Below, piece by piece: positions 25,925-34,002 of a stretch of 64,000 nt of DNA. Below the pieces are notes generated by a model. The model was given only the letters and a program-made list of their open reading frames with translations, searched no databases and was not told the DNA's origin. Made by a program: the position numbers and the translations under genes. The stretch is from NCBI GenBank assembly GCA_964557855.1, contig CAZLBP010000002.1:162195-226194 (forward strand). Direction: 5' to 3'. Origin of the DNA: JAJRZL01 sp964557855. GTDB lineage: Bacteria > Zixibacteria > MSB-5A5 > GN15 > FEB-12. Numbering within the stretch: position 1 is the stretch's first letter; each line of letters begins with the position of its first letter.

Positions 25925-26277
25925 ACGAGGTCGCACCATCACTCGTGTCCGAAGAACTGCATAGACGGCTGAATCGTCTTCCGGACGAAGATCTGGTCAG
26001 AATTCTCGCGTTTGAACAGTCCGAATACGGTCATCGGATGCTCACCATACTCAAGGAGATCTATACCGCTCGGGGACTGGCACCCGAGGATATCGCCTCA
26101 GTACGGAAAACTGTCCGGGGCAACGCGTCCGTCGAGTGCGCTTGTGAGCGGTGCTGCGAGTTGCTCCTGTTACACGAGACGGATTTGTTCGCAGGAGAAT
26201 TCACCTGTTCGGCGTGTGACCAGCGGCAGATCATCGCGTACAGCCGACTCTCACGCGACGAGCCCATCGATCCGTGA
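25915..26277 (+). CDS. Small protein with a C-terminal CxxC-CxxC zinc-ribbon pattern
   Basis: The frame overlaps the preceding stop by a few bases from a TTG at 25915. A GTG at 25945 is equally possible, and neither has a clear ribosome binding site. The N-terminal half is helical and acidic ('LHRRLNRLPDEDLVRIL', 'YGHRMLTILKEIY'). The C-terminal half has 'ECACERCCELL' and 'FTCSACDQRQ', which look like two zinc knuckles. It may be translationally coupled to the dockerin gene. I do not recognise a family. Confidence 0.55.
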   Translation: MSVDEVAPSLVSEELHRRLNRLPDEDLVRILAFEQSEYGHRMLTILKEIYTARGLAPEDIASVRKTVRGNASVECACERCCELLLLHETDLFAGEFTCSACDQRQIIAYSRLSRDEPIDP

Positions 26278-26391
26278 CAGCAGGTCAGCCGAACTCTCGG
26301 GCCGACTTCGCGTTTAAACAGATCTTTTTATCTTGCCAAACTCTCTCCTCCAAACGAACTTGTTCCTGAGCGGATTGTTATCGGGAGATCT

Positions 26392-26784
26392 ATGCCTATA
26401 ACATATGCAATCAACCACGACAGGAAGCTTGTCATCGCGACGGGCCTGGGGGCTATCGTACCTAAGGATGTCTATGACTACCAGCGTGAGGTCTGGTCGC
26501 AACCCGAGGTAGTTGGCTATAACGAGATCGTCGATTTCTCCGCCGTCGAAGATATTCAGTATGAATCCGGCGATAGGATAAGCGAGTTCGCCAGGTTTTC
26601 GGCCGATATGGACCGGACCGGTGTTATATCGAAGTTGGCGATTGTCGCTCCGGCCGACTTATCGTACGGTATCGGTCGAATGTATCAGTCCTATCGCGAA
26701 CTCCAGGGTCACACGGAGAAACAGGTCGGCGTATTCAGGACAATGGAGGACGCTGAGAAGTGGATTTCCGAGGAGTCTAACTAA
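26392..26784 (+). CDS. Hypothetical cytoplasmic protein, 130 aa (possibly STAS/SpoIIAA-like)
   Basis: The ATG at 26392 follows GGGAG. The sequence begins 'ITYAINHDRKLVIATGLGAI', and then alternates helix and strand ('YNEIVDFSAVEDIQY', 'KLAIVAPADLSYGIGRMY', 'VGVFRTMEDAEKWI'). The pattern resembles the SpoIIAA/STAS-like fold used in small regulatory proteins, but this is a fold-level guess. It has no signal peptide. Its end overlaps the stop codon of the convergent decarboxylase gene by four bases. Confidence 0.65.
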   Translation: MPITYAINHDRKLVIATGLGAIVPKDVYDYQREVWSQPEVVGYNEIVDFSAVEDIQYESGDRISEFARFSADMDRTGVISKLAIVAPADLSYGIGRMYQSYRELQGHTEKQVGVFRTMEDAEKWISEESN

Positions 26785-28301
26785 GTCGACACCCGCAACA
26801 CTTCCGGTCGCATTTGCAGGTCAATTTCGTCGCCCACTCCGACGACGATTTCCGGCAGAGCGTCGATATCCTCGAGCGACGTCCGGAAATTCACGATGCA
26901 CAACCGCAGAGCGAATCTGCCCCCGATCATGGCATTTGACAGAAACACCTCCCCCTCCTGCTCCAACTGCAGCATGATCTTTTCATTAAGCTCGTTCAGA
27001 TAGTTGTGACTAGCTTCTGCATCGGCCGTTTCCCGTAAGTCGAGCGGGAGATACCTGAACGTCGCTATACTTAATCCGTGGGTCAGAGCCTCCAGGGAAG
27101 GATAATCAGTCAGCCTGTCAAAGAAGTGCTGCGCCAGTTGAATATCCTCAGCTATCATCTGAGCATAGCCCCGACGACCCGCTTGCTGCAATATCAGCCA
27201 CACTTTCAGCGCTCGAAAGCCTCGTGAGTTCTGGAGCCCGAGCTCGAAATAGTTGGTTCTCTCCGGATCAAAGTGATAGTACGGAGGATGGTACGAAAAC
27301 GCATCCCGGAGCGCGTGTTTCTTTCGAACCAGAGCGCAGCCGGCCTCGAGCGGCGCGTACAGCCACTTATGCGGATCGACGGCAATCGAGTCGGCTTTTC
27401 TCAGCCCCGACAGATTCTCAGCAACATCGTCGGCTGCAACGGCAAACGCGCCATAGGCCCCGTCCACGTGAAACCACAGATCGAATGCCGTGGCTATCTC
27501 CGCCATTTCATGAAGCGGATCCACGACGCCCGTGCTGACTGTGCCGGCCGAGCCCACGATCAAAAACGGTTGATCGCCTGCGGACAGGTCTTGTTCGATT
27601 GTCTGACGAAGCTTGAGACAATCCATCCGCTGACTGATGTCCGTGTCAATGTACCGAATGGCGTCTGTCCCCAGCCCGAACAGATCCGCCGCCTTATGTA
27701 TCCATGTATGCGTCTCATGCGTGGCATACACGCGCATGGTCGACGCGGCAGCATGCATACCCTGCCGACGAACATCCCATTGGGCCTTGTCGACGCGCGC
27801 CGCCAAAACACATACAAAGTTAGCCATATTGCCGCCGCTGACCGGCAACCCGTCACCCTCGGTCGGGTATCCGAGGAACTCCGCGATCCAGCGCACGGTC
27901 TGAGCTTCGATCTCGGTCGCCATCGGCGCCAGCTTCCAGGCTCCCACGTTGGCATTGACCGCCGAGGCCAACAAGTCGGCCAACATGCCCAACGGCGCCG
28001 GTGACGAGGTGATATATCCCCAGAAACGCGGATGCCCGTTGTAGAGCGAATGATCCAACAGCAGCCCCACTGCCCGTTCAAGCAACCCTGAAGCGTCGCG
28101 TCCCGTTTCCGGAAGCCCGGCTTGTGACGACAATAACTGTTTGACGTCTTCCGGTGATTCACCGGGCGTGATCTTACGTTCAGGAAGTGAACCCAACAGC
28201 TCGGCTATCCGGTCTACCAAAAAGTACCCGGCCGTCTTGAACTCCTCACTCGACATCTCCACAGGTGTATGTCTCGAGCGATGCTTGGTGTCCTCGTTCA
28301 T
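26781..28301 (-). CDS. Pyridoxal-phosphate decarboxylase, aromatic L-amino acid/group II family
   Basis: The protein decarboxylates an L-amino acid (aromatic, glutamate or related) with PLP. The PLP Schiff-base lysine is Lys312 in 'DPHKWLYAP', and the pyridine-N-binding Asp280 is in 'HVDGAYGA'. The 'TSSPAPLGMLADLLASAVNA' stretch fits the family's cofactor region. The ATG at 28301 has AAGGA nearby. It replaces the longer frame back to 28442. At 506 aa the length is normal. It stands 47 bp after a PIG-L gene on the same strand and may be co-transcribed with it. The substrate cannot be told. Confidence 0.88.
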   Translation of the reverse strand: MNEDTKHRSRHTPVEMSSEEFKTAGYFLVDRIAELLGSLPERKITPGESPEDVKQLLSSQAGLPETGRDASGLLERAVGLLLDHSLYNGHPRFWGYITSSPAPLGMLADLLASAVNANVGAWKLAPMATEIEAQTVRWIAEFLGYPTEGDGLPVSGGNMANFVCVLAARVDKAQWDVRRQGMHAAASTMRVYATHETHTWIHKAADLFGLGTDAIRYIDTDISQRMDCLKLRQTIEQDLSAGDQPFLIVGSAGTVSTGVVDPLHEMAEIATAFDLWFHVDGAYGAFAVAADDVAENLSGLRKADSIAVDPHKWLYAPLEAGCALVRKKHALRDAFSYHPPYYHFDPERTNYFELGLQNSRGFRALKVWLILQQAGRRGYAQMIAEDIQLAQHFFDRLTDYPSLEALTHGLSIATFRYLPLDLRETADAEASHNYLNELNEKIMLQLEQEGEVFLSNAMIGGRFALRLCIVNFRTSLEDIDALPEIVVGVGDEIDLQMRPEVLRVST

Positions 28302-28348
28302 TGACTTTCCTTTATGCAGGTTATGAAGAACATGGGTGACTGAACCGA

Positions 28349-29182
28349 CTAGTCGTCTCGCAGGCCCTCGAATATATCTGTCTCGACCTTTCGTCCCCCG
28401 TTGACCAGACTGTACACCCGATAAAACTCCTGCGAGCCCCACAGGAATTGATGATACTTGTCATTGAGCTCTTCCAGCTTGCTGTAAATAGCCATCTGGG
28501 TCTGGTGGCACGTTATAGCCTTCCATACGGTCGTCCACACATCCGATGTGTCGATTCGAGTGGTAACGGCCCAGTCCAGCCACGGTGTTGCCCGGCGCTC
28601 CATGCCGTCAATCGTGGTCTTCAGATCCTTGAACGCTTTCTGGTATGCTTCCCACTTCTCCTTGGTCCAGGCCATGAAGTACAGTTTCGGAACGACCCAC
28701 GGCTCTCGTCCGGACTCACCGTCCGGGGGTCTTTCCACCGATCCGCCGGCGGCCGCGCAGGCCGCCACGGCGAACTGCGATATCGCTATGTGATCCGGAT
28801 GACCGTACCCGCCCTCCGGACCAAACGTAATGACGACGTGCGGCTTGACGTGCCGAATAACGTCCACGATCTTCGCAATCGCCTCGGCCGGATTCACGCT
28901 GTCCAGGTCACCATCGATGTAGTCGAGGAAAAAGACCTCGCGCACACCGAGCACTGCAGCTGCCTTCCGGAGCTCTTCTTCTCGGACCCGGCCGACTTCG
29001 TCCATCTCGGGTCGATTGCTATTATCGAAATACCGTCCCCGCTCTCCGCGCGTGGCCGTAATCAGATAGGTCTCGACACCCGCTTGGCTGTATTTTGCGA
29101 GCGTACCTCCCACACCCAGCGACTCGTCGTCCGGGTGCGCTAGGACGCACAATATTCTGAAACTATTTCCTAATGGACACAT
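28349..29182 (-). CDS. PIG-L/LmbE-type N-acetyl deacetylase
   Basis: The zinc-site motifs AHPDDE (about residues 13-18) and GHPDH (about 130) define the family, which removes acetyl groups from GlcNAc-type conjugates, including mycothiol- and bacillithiol-type precursors. The start is moved to ATG 29182, because the upstream 44 codons of the open frame are unlike the family. The family core begins 'RILCVLAHPDDESLGVGGTL'. A further 'ATRGERGRY' motif matches the family. Length, 277 aa. It lies just upstream of the PLP decarboxylase on the same strand. The substrate is unknown. Confidence 0.85.
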   Translation of the reverse strand: MCPLGNSFRILCVLAHPDDESLGVGGTLAKYSQAGVETYLITATRGERGRYFDNSNRPEMDEVGRVREEELRKAAAVLGVREVFFLDYIDGDLDSVNPAEAIAKIVDVIRHVKPHVVITFGPEGGYGHPDHIAISQFAVAACAAAGGSVERPPDGESGREPWVVPKLYFMAWTKEKWEAYQKAFKDLKTTIDGMERRATPWLDWAVTTRIDTSDVWTTVWKAITCHQTQMAIYSKLEELNDKYHQFLWGSQEFYRVYSLVNGGRKVETDIFEGLRDD

Positions 29183-29262
29183 ATTCTCTATATTAAACAG
29201 TTGTCGGCCGATGAAAGCAAGGACTGTTTGCAGCGGAACGCCCCTCCCGGGCAAAAATGTGA

Positions 29263-29290
29263 TGGACAGAAGCCGGACTATGCCTATGTT
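29263..29290 (+). promoter_or_regulatory. Possible promoter of the VOC gene
   Basis: TGGACA (29263-29268) and TATGTT (29285-29290) are separated by 16 nt, about 40 nt before the ATG at 29334. The -35 box has one mismatch, so the call is weak. Confidence 0.4.
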
Positions 29291-29333
29291 AACCGATACA
29301 GCAGCACTAACCAATATCTAAAGGAGAACCAAC

Positions 29334-29726
29334 ATGTCGAATGGTAAGCCCCAACACGGAACTTTCTGCTGGAATGAACTGATGACTCATGATCCGGCCG
29401 CCGCCGAGAAATTCTATTCTGAATTGATCGGCTGGAAGATGGAAGACAGCGGCATGCCGGGTATGAATTACACGATGCTCAAGGCGGGGGAGACCCAGGC
29501 CGGCGGCATGATGGCCATGCCGCCCGATGTCCCCAAAGAAGTGCCATCACACTGGATGTCATATATTACAGTCGATGACATTGATGGGACTACGGAAAAG
29601 GCCAAGAAGCTGGGAGCGGAAGTAATCCACGGTCCGGCCGACATCCCCAAGGTCGGCCGCTTCAGCATCATCAAAGACCCCACGGGTGCGGTCGTGTCTC
29701 TGATCACACTAGCCAGCGGCGAGTAG
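29334..29726 (+). CDS. VOC (glyoxalase/dioxygenase superfamily) protein
   Basis: AAAGGAG lies 9-10 nt before the ATG. The 130-residue protein has two beta-alpha-beta-beta-beta modules. The first is 'HGTFCWNELMTHDPAAAEKF', and the second starts at 'SHWMSYITVDDIDGTTEKAK' and ends with 'IIKDPTGAVVSLI', a common VOC C-terminal motif. Metal ligands cannot be assigned with certainty. It is likely cytoplasmic. The substrate could be a small epoxide, thiol adduct or antibiotic, as the family is diverse. Confidence 0.82.
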   Translation: MSNGKPQHGTFCWNELMTHDPAAAEKFYSELIGWKMEDSGMPGMNYTMLKAGETQAGGMMAMPPDVPKEVPSHWMSYITVDDIDGTTEKAKKLGAEVIHGPADIPKVGRFSIIKDPTGAVVSLITLASGE

Positions 29727-29773
29727 CGCACGTTATCATCTGAAAATCGTATCGTTTTTTCGGTGCTGTGTGT

Positions 29774-29792
29774 CCGCGATCTATGATCGCGG
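29774..29792. repeat. Palindrome CCGCGATC-TAT-GATCGCGG
   Basis: This is an 8-bp perfect inverted repeat with a 3-nt loop in the spacer after the VOC gene. It is followed at 29811-29826 by a partial copy of the GGCAGGGGC-type motif. Confidence 0.65.
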
Positions 29793-29852
29793 TTTGAGAC
29801 GCTTAGCGGCCGGGCTTGCCCCTGCCGTTGAAGTAGATGCCGCTTTGCTGTT

Positions 29853-29927
29853 GTGTCAGGTCTTGAGCCCGCATCAGCGGGATTGTGACCTGACACGTAA
29901 CCTGCTGGGGACTCAGTGAAGCAGGTT
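29853..29927. repeat. Two-stem palindromic repeat, copy 2, with a third adjacent hairpin
   Basis: The outer arms GTGTCAGGTC (29853-29862) and GACCTGACAC (29887-29896) pair perfectly. The inner stem CCCGC/GCGGG (29868-29872 with 29877-29881) has a 4-nt loop. AACCTGCT (29899-29906) and AGCAGGTT (29920-29927) form a third hairpin. Confidence 0.8.
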
Positions 29928-29993
29928 GGGGTCTGAGCTGTGCGGAGCAAACCGGAGACCCGACACAGCAAATTGGCACAAAATGGTGTGTGG

Positions 29994-30012
29994 CCGGGAT
30001 ATTTGATCCCGG
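29994..30012. repeat. Palindrome CCGGGAT-ATTTG-ATCCCGG
   Basis: This 7-bp inverted repeat lies in the same spacer (29727-30186). It is built like the inner stem of copy 4 of the two-stem family and may be a relic of that family. Confidence 0.5.
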
Positions 30013-30091
30013 TCCCCGGCCGACAAAGCTATCTCTTCTTGTTGAGACGGATTCTGATTTCACTCCGCCAATTATTGACCCTAATTCTTGT

Positions 30092-30137
30092 TGCGACGGG
30101 TCCTGATTCCGCCCCGGCGGAATTGTGACCCGTCGCA
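30092..30137. repeat. Two-stem palindromic repeat, copy 3
   Basis: The outer arms TGCGACGGGTC (30092-30102) and GACCCGTCGCA (30127-30137) are perfectly complementary. The inner stem ATTCCGCC/GGCGGAAT (30106-30113 with 30116-30123) has a 2-nt loop. It sits 50 bp beyond the stop of the minus-strand phospholipase-D-like gene. Confidence 0.8.
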
Positions 30138-30186
30138 TCTTCATCCATCAAAGTCGTAGCGGCAAAACAGCCCGGCGCCCTGCTAA

Positions 30187-31236
30187 TCATGCCCCATACT
30201 CCCCAATCATCCGCTCAATCTCGTCATGCGCGTACTTCGCGAATTTCTTTTGAGCCGTCTTCTCGGCGCCTTTGGCCTTGGTACTGCCGATCACTAAAAC
30301 GTTCTCATCGTTGACCGATGTCGCCGGACCGGTGTAGTTCATGCTGCCCGTGATTACGACCTGTTTGTCAATTACCATCAACTTGTGGTGCAGCTTGCCC
30401 AAGCCGGGCGCCCCCTTCACGACAAAGATATCGGCCCCGGCGTTCTTCAGCAGCTTGATCGGCACCCACTTTTTGGATTTGTGCAGCTTGTCGAATATGC
30501 CGCGTACCCTGACCCCGGCATTCATCATCGCCAGCAACTGATCATCGATACCCGACGTCTTGGAAAACGTGAAGATGGCAAAGCTGATTTCCTCCCGAGC
30601 CTTGGCCATCTGTTTCATGATCTCCATTTCCGGATTATGATCGGGGGCAAAGAGAACTTTCGTACGCAGGTTGGAGACGACCGATTCTTTCGGCGCACCC
30701 GGATGTATCTCACTGTCTTTTCCGAACCGGCCCTGACATATCTCTTTGAACTCACGCCAATACTGCCGCGCTACTTTCTCATTACGGATAATGATGACGT
30801 TGTTCAGATTACGGTGCGTCCCCGTATCAGTAAAATTAGTGGATCCGGTCAGAAGCTCTTTCCGATCGCGGACAATGAACTTCTGGTGGAAAATGTCCGG
30901 GTTGAAATCGGAATAAACATACGCCTTCGTCCGCAGGATGGCATTTTGGATCATCCGATTGATCTCATACGAGCCCTGCAGATTCGATTCCCACGGCTTG
31001 GCCAGCAGTCTGTTGGCGCGAAGATAATCAGCTTCCAGCACCAGTTTCACGGTCAGCTTCCGCTGCCGCGCCCTGACAATCGCCCTGGCGATGTTTTCGT
31101 TATCCAACTCCTGGACGGCGATATCGAGATACTTTTTGGCTCCGTCGATAAACTCGACAATCGGCTGCTCCAGATCATCACCGCCCAGTTCCTTCGGCCC
31201 CATGTACAATTCCACGTTGCCCATATTCAATGGCAT
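30187..31236 (-). CDS. Phospholipase D-like protein with two HKD motifs
   Basis: Two catalytic HxK(x)4D motifs are present: 'HQKFIVRD', followed by 'LTGSTNFTDTG', and 'HHKLMVID', followed by 'TGSMNYTGPA'. They are in the usual two-half arrangement of the superfamily (phospholipase D, cardiolipin synthase, some nucleases). The product is 349 aa with no signal peptide or membrane helix, so it is cytoplasmic and could be a nuclease or lipid-modifying enzyme. The ATG at 31236 has GAGG 8 nt upstream. tRNA-Arg lies just upstream on the same strand. Confidence 0.85.
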   Translation of the reverse strand: MPLNMGNVELYMGPKELGGDDLEQPIVEFIDGAKKYLDIAVQELDNENIARAIVRARQRKLTVKLVLEADYLRANRLLAKPWESNLQGSYEINRMIQNAILRTKAYVYSDFNPDIFHQKFIVRDRKELLTGSTNFTDTGTHRNLNNVIIIRNEKVARQYWREFKEICQGRFGKDSEIHPGAPKESVVSNLRTKVLFAPDHNPEMEIMKQMAKAREEISFAIFTFSKTSGIDDQLLAMMNAGVRVRGIFDKLHKSKKWVPIKLLKNAGADIFVVKGAPGLGKLHHKLMVIDKQVVITGSMNYTGPATSVNDENVLVIGSTKAKGAEKTAQKKFAKYAHDEIERMIGEYGA

Positions 31237-31305
31237 AACTACGCCTCTCTGTTTTTCAGCATATCTTCATGGTTTGTTTCCTTGGTTGAAGCCCTTTCGC
31301 AAAAA

Positions 31306-31380
31306 TGGTACCCCCGACAGGAATCGAACCTGTATTTCCGGCTCCGGAGGCCGACGCGTTATCCGTTACACCACGGGGGC
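31306..31380 (-). tRNA. tRNA-Arg (anticodon CCG), CCA encoded
   Basis: Read on the minus strand, a 75-nt cloverleaf can be drawn. The acceptor stem GCCCCCG pairs with CGGGGGT (closing G-U pair), with discriminator A and encoded CCA (31308-31306). The anticodon stem TCGGC/GCCGG holds the loop CTCCGGA, with T33 and the anticodon CCG, which reads CGG. The T stem ACAGG/CCTGT has loop TTCGATT. The D-arm contains the GTGTAACGGATAAC pattern. Confidence 0.95.
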
Positions 31381-31489
31381 ACATGTTTTGCCTGACCCTC
31401 ATAAATATACAATCCCACCCTCCAGCGCAAATGGTTTTCGCTATTGTCACCCGGGTGAGGGGGCTTGTTGATAAACACGTCCTGCTGTT

Positions 31490-31534
31490 GTGTCGGGTCC
31501 TGATCCCGTGTTAACGGGATTTGTGACCCGACAC
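31490..31534. repeat. Two-stem palindromic repeat, copy 4
   Basis: The outer arms GTGTCGGGTC (31490-31499) and GACCCGACAC (31525-31534) and the inner stem ATCCCGT/ACGGGAT (31503-31509 with 31514-31520) pair perfectly. Compared with copy 2, both sides of the outer stem have changed together (A to G in one arm, T to C in the other). The rest of 31381-31724 shows no gene. Confidence 0.85.
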
Positions 31535-31620
31535 GTAACTCATTGGAAAGCAATAGCGGCAGGTCTTGTCCACACAAACGGCGGGGATACGACCTACCGC
31601 TCCGCTGCATGACTTTTTAT

Positions 31621-31648
31621 TTGCATTACTCCCAGAAACCCCTATACT
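31621..31648 (+). promoter_or_regulatory. Possible promoter of proS
   Basis: TTGCAT (31621-31626) and TATACT (31643-31648) are spaced by 16 nt, about 75 nt before the start of proS at 31725. Confidence 0.4.
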
Positions 31649-31724
31649 AACAGATTCTCGTGAGAGTTCTTACGAAAACAATAGGTTCGAATATCTAACT
31701 TATTGGAATATAGAGGAATACGCA

Positions 31725-33446
31725 ATGCGCTGGACGCAAACCTACATACCGACTTTGCGGGAGAATCAATCCGAGGCTGAACTCGTTTCTCATCAGCTTC
31801 TGCTGCGAGGCGGCTACATACGCAGGCTGGCCTCCGGAGTCTACCTCTACCTGCCGCTCATGCAGCGCGTCATCCAGAAATTCTCCGATATCGTGCGCGA
31901 AGAGATGAATCGCGCCGGCGCCCTTGAAATCACCATGTCCGTTCTCTGCCCGGCTGAAATCTGGCAACAGTCCGGACGTTACCACACCGCCGGCAAGGAG
32001 CAGATGCGTATGAAGGACCGCCACAACCACGAAATGGTCCTCTGTGGCACCCACGAAGAAACGATTACGACACTCATCCAGGGCGAGGTCAAGAGCTACC
32101 GTCAGCTGCCGCTCAACATGTACCAGATTCAGGTCAAGTTCCGCGATGAAATCAGGCCCCGTTTCGGACTCCTGCGCGGCCGCGAGTTCATCATGAAAGA
32201 TGCATACTCCTTCGATGCCACTGAAGAGTCGTTTGAAGAATCGTACCAGAAAATGCTCGATGCCTACTTCCGCATTTTCAAACGGGCCGGCTTGGATGTT
32301 GTCAAGGTAGAATCCGACACGGGCGCTATGGGCGGCAAAGCCGCTCACGAGTTCATGCTGTTGGTGGACACCGATGGCGGAGAGGAGACCATCTATTTCT
32401 GCAATTCCTGCGAGTACGCCGCCAATGCCGAAAAAGCGGAGTTCCGCGACCCGGTCAATCCCGCTCAGGACGACCAACTGAAAGAAGTGCAGCCGGTGGA
32501 TACTCCGGGCGCTGCTACCATCGAAGAAGTCACGGCCTTTCTGAATGTCGACGCTACCCGCTTGGTTAAAACGCTGCTCTACATGGCCGACGACAAGCCG
32601 GTGGCCGCTCTGATTCGAGGCGACCGCGAACTCAATCTCATCAAGCTGAAAAACGCCACCGGTGCCAATGAACTCGAAATGGCAACCGAGCAGCAGGTTA
32701 ACGACATCACCGGCGCCCCGGTCGGATTCGCCGGACCGGTCGGACTGAAGGACGTACCGATTCTGGTCGATCCGCTGATCAAAGAACTGAAAAACTTCAT
32801 TGTCGGCGCTAACGCCAACGAGAAGCACATACTCAACGTCAATCTCGACCGCGATTTCAAGGCCATTAAAGTGATCGATCTCTCCGTGGCGACCGACAAC
32901 GATCTGTGCCCTCATTGTGATAACGGACGTTTGACTTCGAAAACGGGCATTGAGGTCGGGAACACATTTATGCTGGGCACAAAGTACTCCCAAGCTCTGA
33001 ACGCCAAATTCCTTGACGCCGATGGTAACGAACATCCCATTATCATGGGTTCATACGGTATCGGCATTACTCGCACGCCGCAGGCGGCTCTGGAGCGGTA
33101 TTTCGATGAAAAGGGAATCAAATGGCCGAAGAACATTGCACCATTCCTGGTCGAGCTGATCCCGATCAGCATGGATTCCGAGGCACAGGTATCGGCGGCC
33201 GATCGCTTATACGAAGAACTGAAGCGGGCCGGAATCGAAGTGCTGTACGACAATCGGAATGACCGCGCGGGTGTCAAGTTCAACGACGCCGACCTGATCG
33301 GGCTGCCGATTCGGATCATTATCGGCGATAAGTCCTTGAAAGACGGCAAAGTGGAAATAAAGGCCCGCAGCCGTGAAGAGATGGAGCTGGTTGCTGTAGA
33401 GTCAGCAGTCGCCAAAGTGAAGGAGCTGGCGGAGCACCTGAATTGA
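31725..33446 (+). CDS. proS: Prolyl-tRNA synthetase (bacterial type)
   Basis: The enzyme charges tRNA-Pro with proline and ATP. The 573-aa length and features match the bacterial (prokaryote-type) enzyme: class II motif 1 region near 'ASGVYLYLPLMQRVIQKFSD', motif 2 near 'VKFRDEIRPRFGLLRGREF', motif 3 near 'PIIMGSYGIGITRTP', and an inserted YbaK-like editing domain (about residues 225-385). The ATG at 31725 follows GAGG 8 nt upstream, and the frame can be extended to 31566 without support. A short hairpin with TCTTTT follows the stop. It is the first gene of the plus-strand informational cluster. Confidence 0.97.
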   Translation: MRWTQTYIPTLRENQSEAELVSHQLLLRGGYIRRLASGVYLYLPLMQRVIQKFSDIVREEMNRAGALEITMSVLCPAEIWQQSGRYHTAGKEQMRMKDRHNHEMVLCGTHEETITTLIQGEVKSYRQLPLNMYQIQVKFRDEIRPRFGLLRGREFIMKDAYSFDATEESFEESYQKMLDAYFRIFKRAGLDVVKVESDTGAMGGKAAHEFMLLVDTDGGEETIYFCNSCEYAANAEKAEFRDPVNPAQDDQLKEVQPVDTPGAATIEEVTAFLNVDATRLVKTLLYMADDKPVAALIRGDRELNLIKLKNATGANELEMATEQQVNDITGAPVGFAGPVGLKDVPILVDPLIKELKNFIVGANANEKHILNVNLDRDFKAIKVIDLSVATDNDLCPHCDNGRLTSKTGIEVGNTFMLGTKYSQALNAKFLDADGNEHPIIMGSYGIGITRTPQAALERYFDEKGIKWPKNIAPFLVELIPISMDSEAQVSAADRLYEELKRAGIEVLYDNRNDRAGVKFNDADLIGLPIRIIIGDKSLKDGKVEIKARSREEMELVAVESAVAKVKELAEHLN

Positions 33447-33498
33447 GCTAATAAACGGTTGATTAATAATCGGATATTATGTATATTGATCAGCTTGG

Positions 33499-33518
33499 GT
33501 GGGTTCGGCCCACTCTTT
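33499..33518 (+). terminator. Weak terminator-like hairpin after proS
   Basis: GTGGG (33499-33503), loop TTCGG, CCCAC (33509-33513), then TCTTTT. The stem is only 5 bp (a G-U pair can extend it by one), so it may just attenuate transcription into rimP, which starts at 33538. Confidence 0.45.
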
Positions 33519-33537
33519 TGTGTGAATGGTGTAAGAT

Positions 33538-33987
33538 ATGGCTGAAGAACGACTTAAGAATGACATTGCGGAATTGATCGAGCGGCCGCTTATCGACGAA
33601 AGCGCCGAACTTGTCGAGGTGGTCCTTGCCCGGTACAAAGCGAACGTGACGGTACGGTTATTTGTGTATTCTAAATTCGGGACGACTATCGATGAATGCG
33701 CCCGGCTGTCTCGAATTGTCGGTGACCTTCTCGATGGAACCGATTGGTTTCCCAATGGTTATACCTTAGAGATATCGTCACCCGGGCTTAATCGAGCATT
33801 AACTCAAGCTCGAGATTTCAGGTACCGCACTGGTGAAACAATTCGGGTGGAGTTTGCCGATGTTTCTCGGAAAAAACTCACGGCCGAAATACTTTCAGCA
33901 AATGACGACGACGTCCAATTGAAAGAAGGAGCGGAAGTCGTTACCGTTCCGCTCAGCGACATCAAGCAGGCTCGTATCGTCTTCTGA
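33538..33987 (+). CDS. rimP: Ribosome maturation factor RimP
   Basis: RimP is a cytoplasmic factor for assembly of the small ribosomal subunit. At 149 aa it shows the two-domain layout. The first domain contains 'ELVEVVLARYKANVTVRLFV', then 'CARLSRIVGDLLDGTD' and the conserved 'YTLEISSPGLNRALT'. The second is an Sm-like barrel ('IRVEFADVSRKKLTAEILSA'). It opens the rimP-nusA-infB group, with nusA starting 15 bp downstream. Confidence 0.95.
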   Translation: MAEERLKNDIAELIERPLIDESAELVEVVLARYKANVTVRLFVYSKFGTTIDECARLSRIVGDLLDGTDWFPNGYTLEISSPGLNRALTQARDFRYRTGETIRVEFADVSRKKLTAEILSANDDDVQLKEGAEVVTVPLSDIKQARIVF

Positions 33988-34002
33988 GGGAGAACAAAGA
34001 GA

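Noticed and set aside
31695..33035. 446-codon open frame on the minus strand opposite proS
   Set aside because: It runs antisense through a gene with strong family evidence, has no start signal and shows histidine- and valine-rich composition typical of a mirrored frame.
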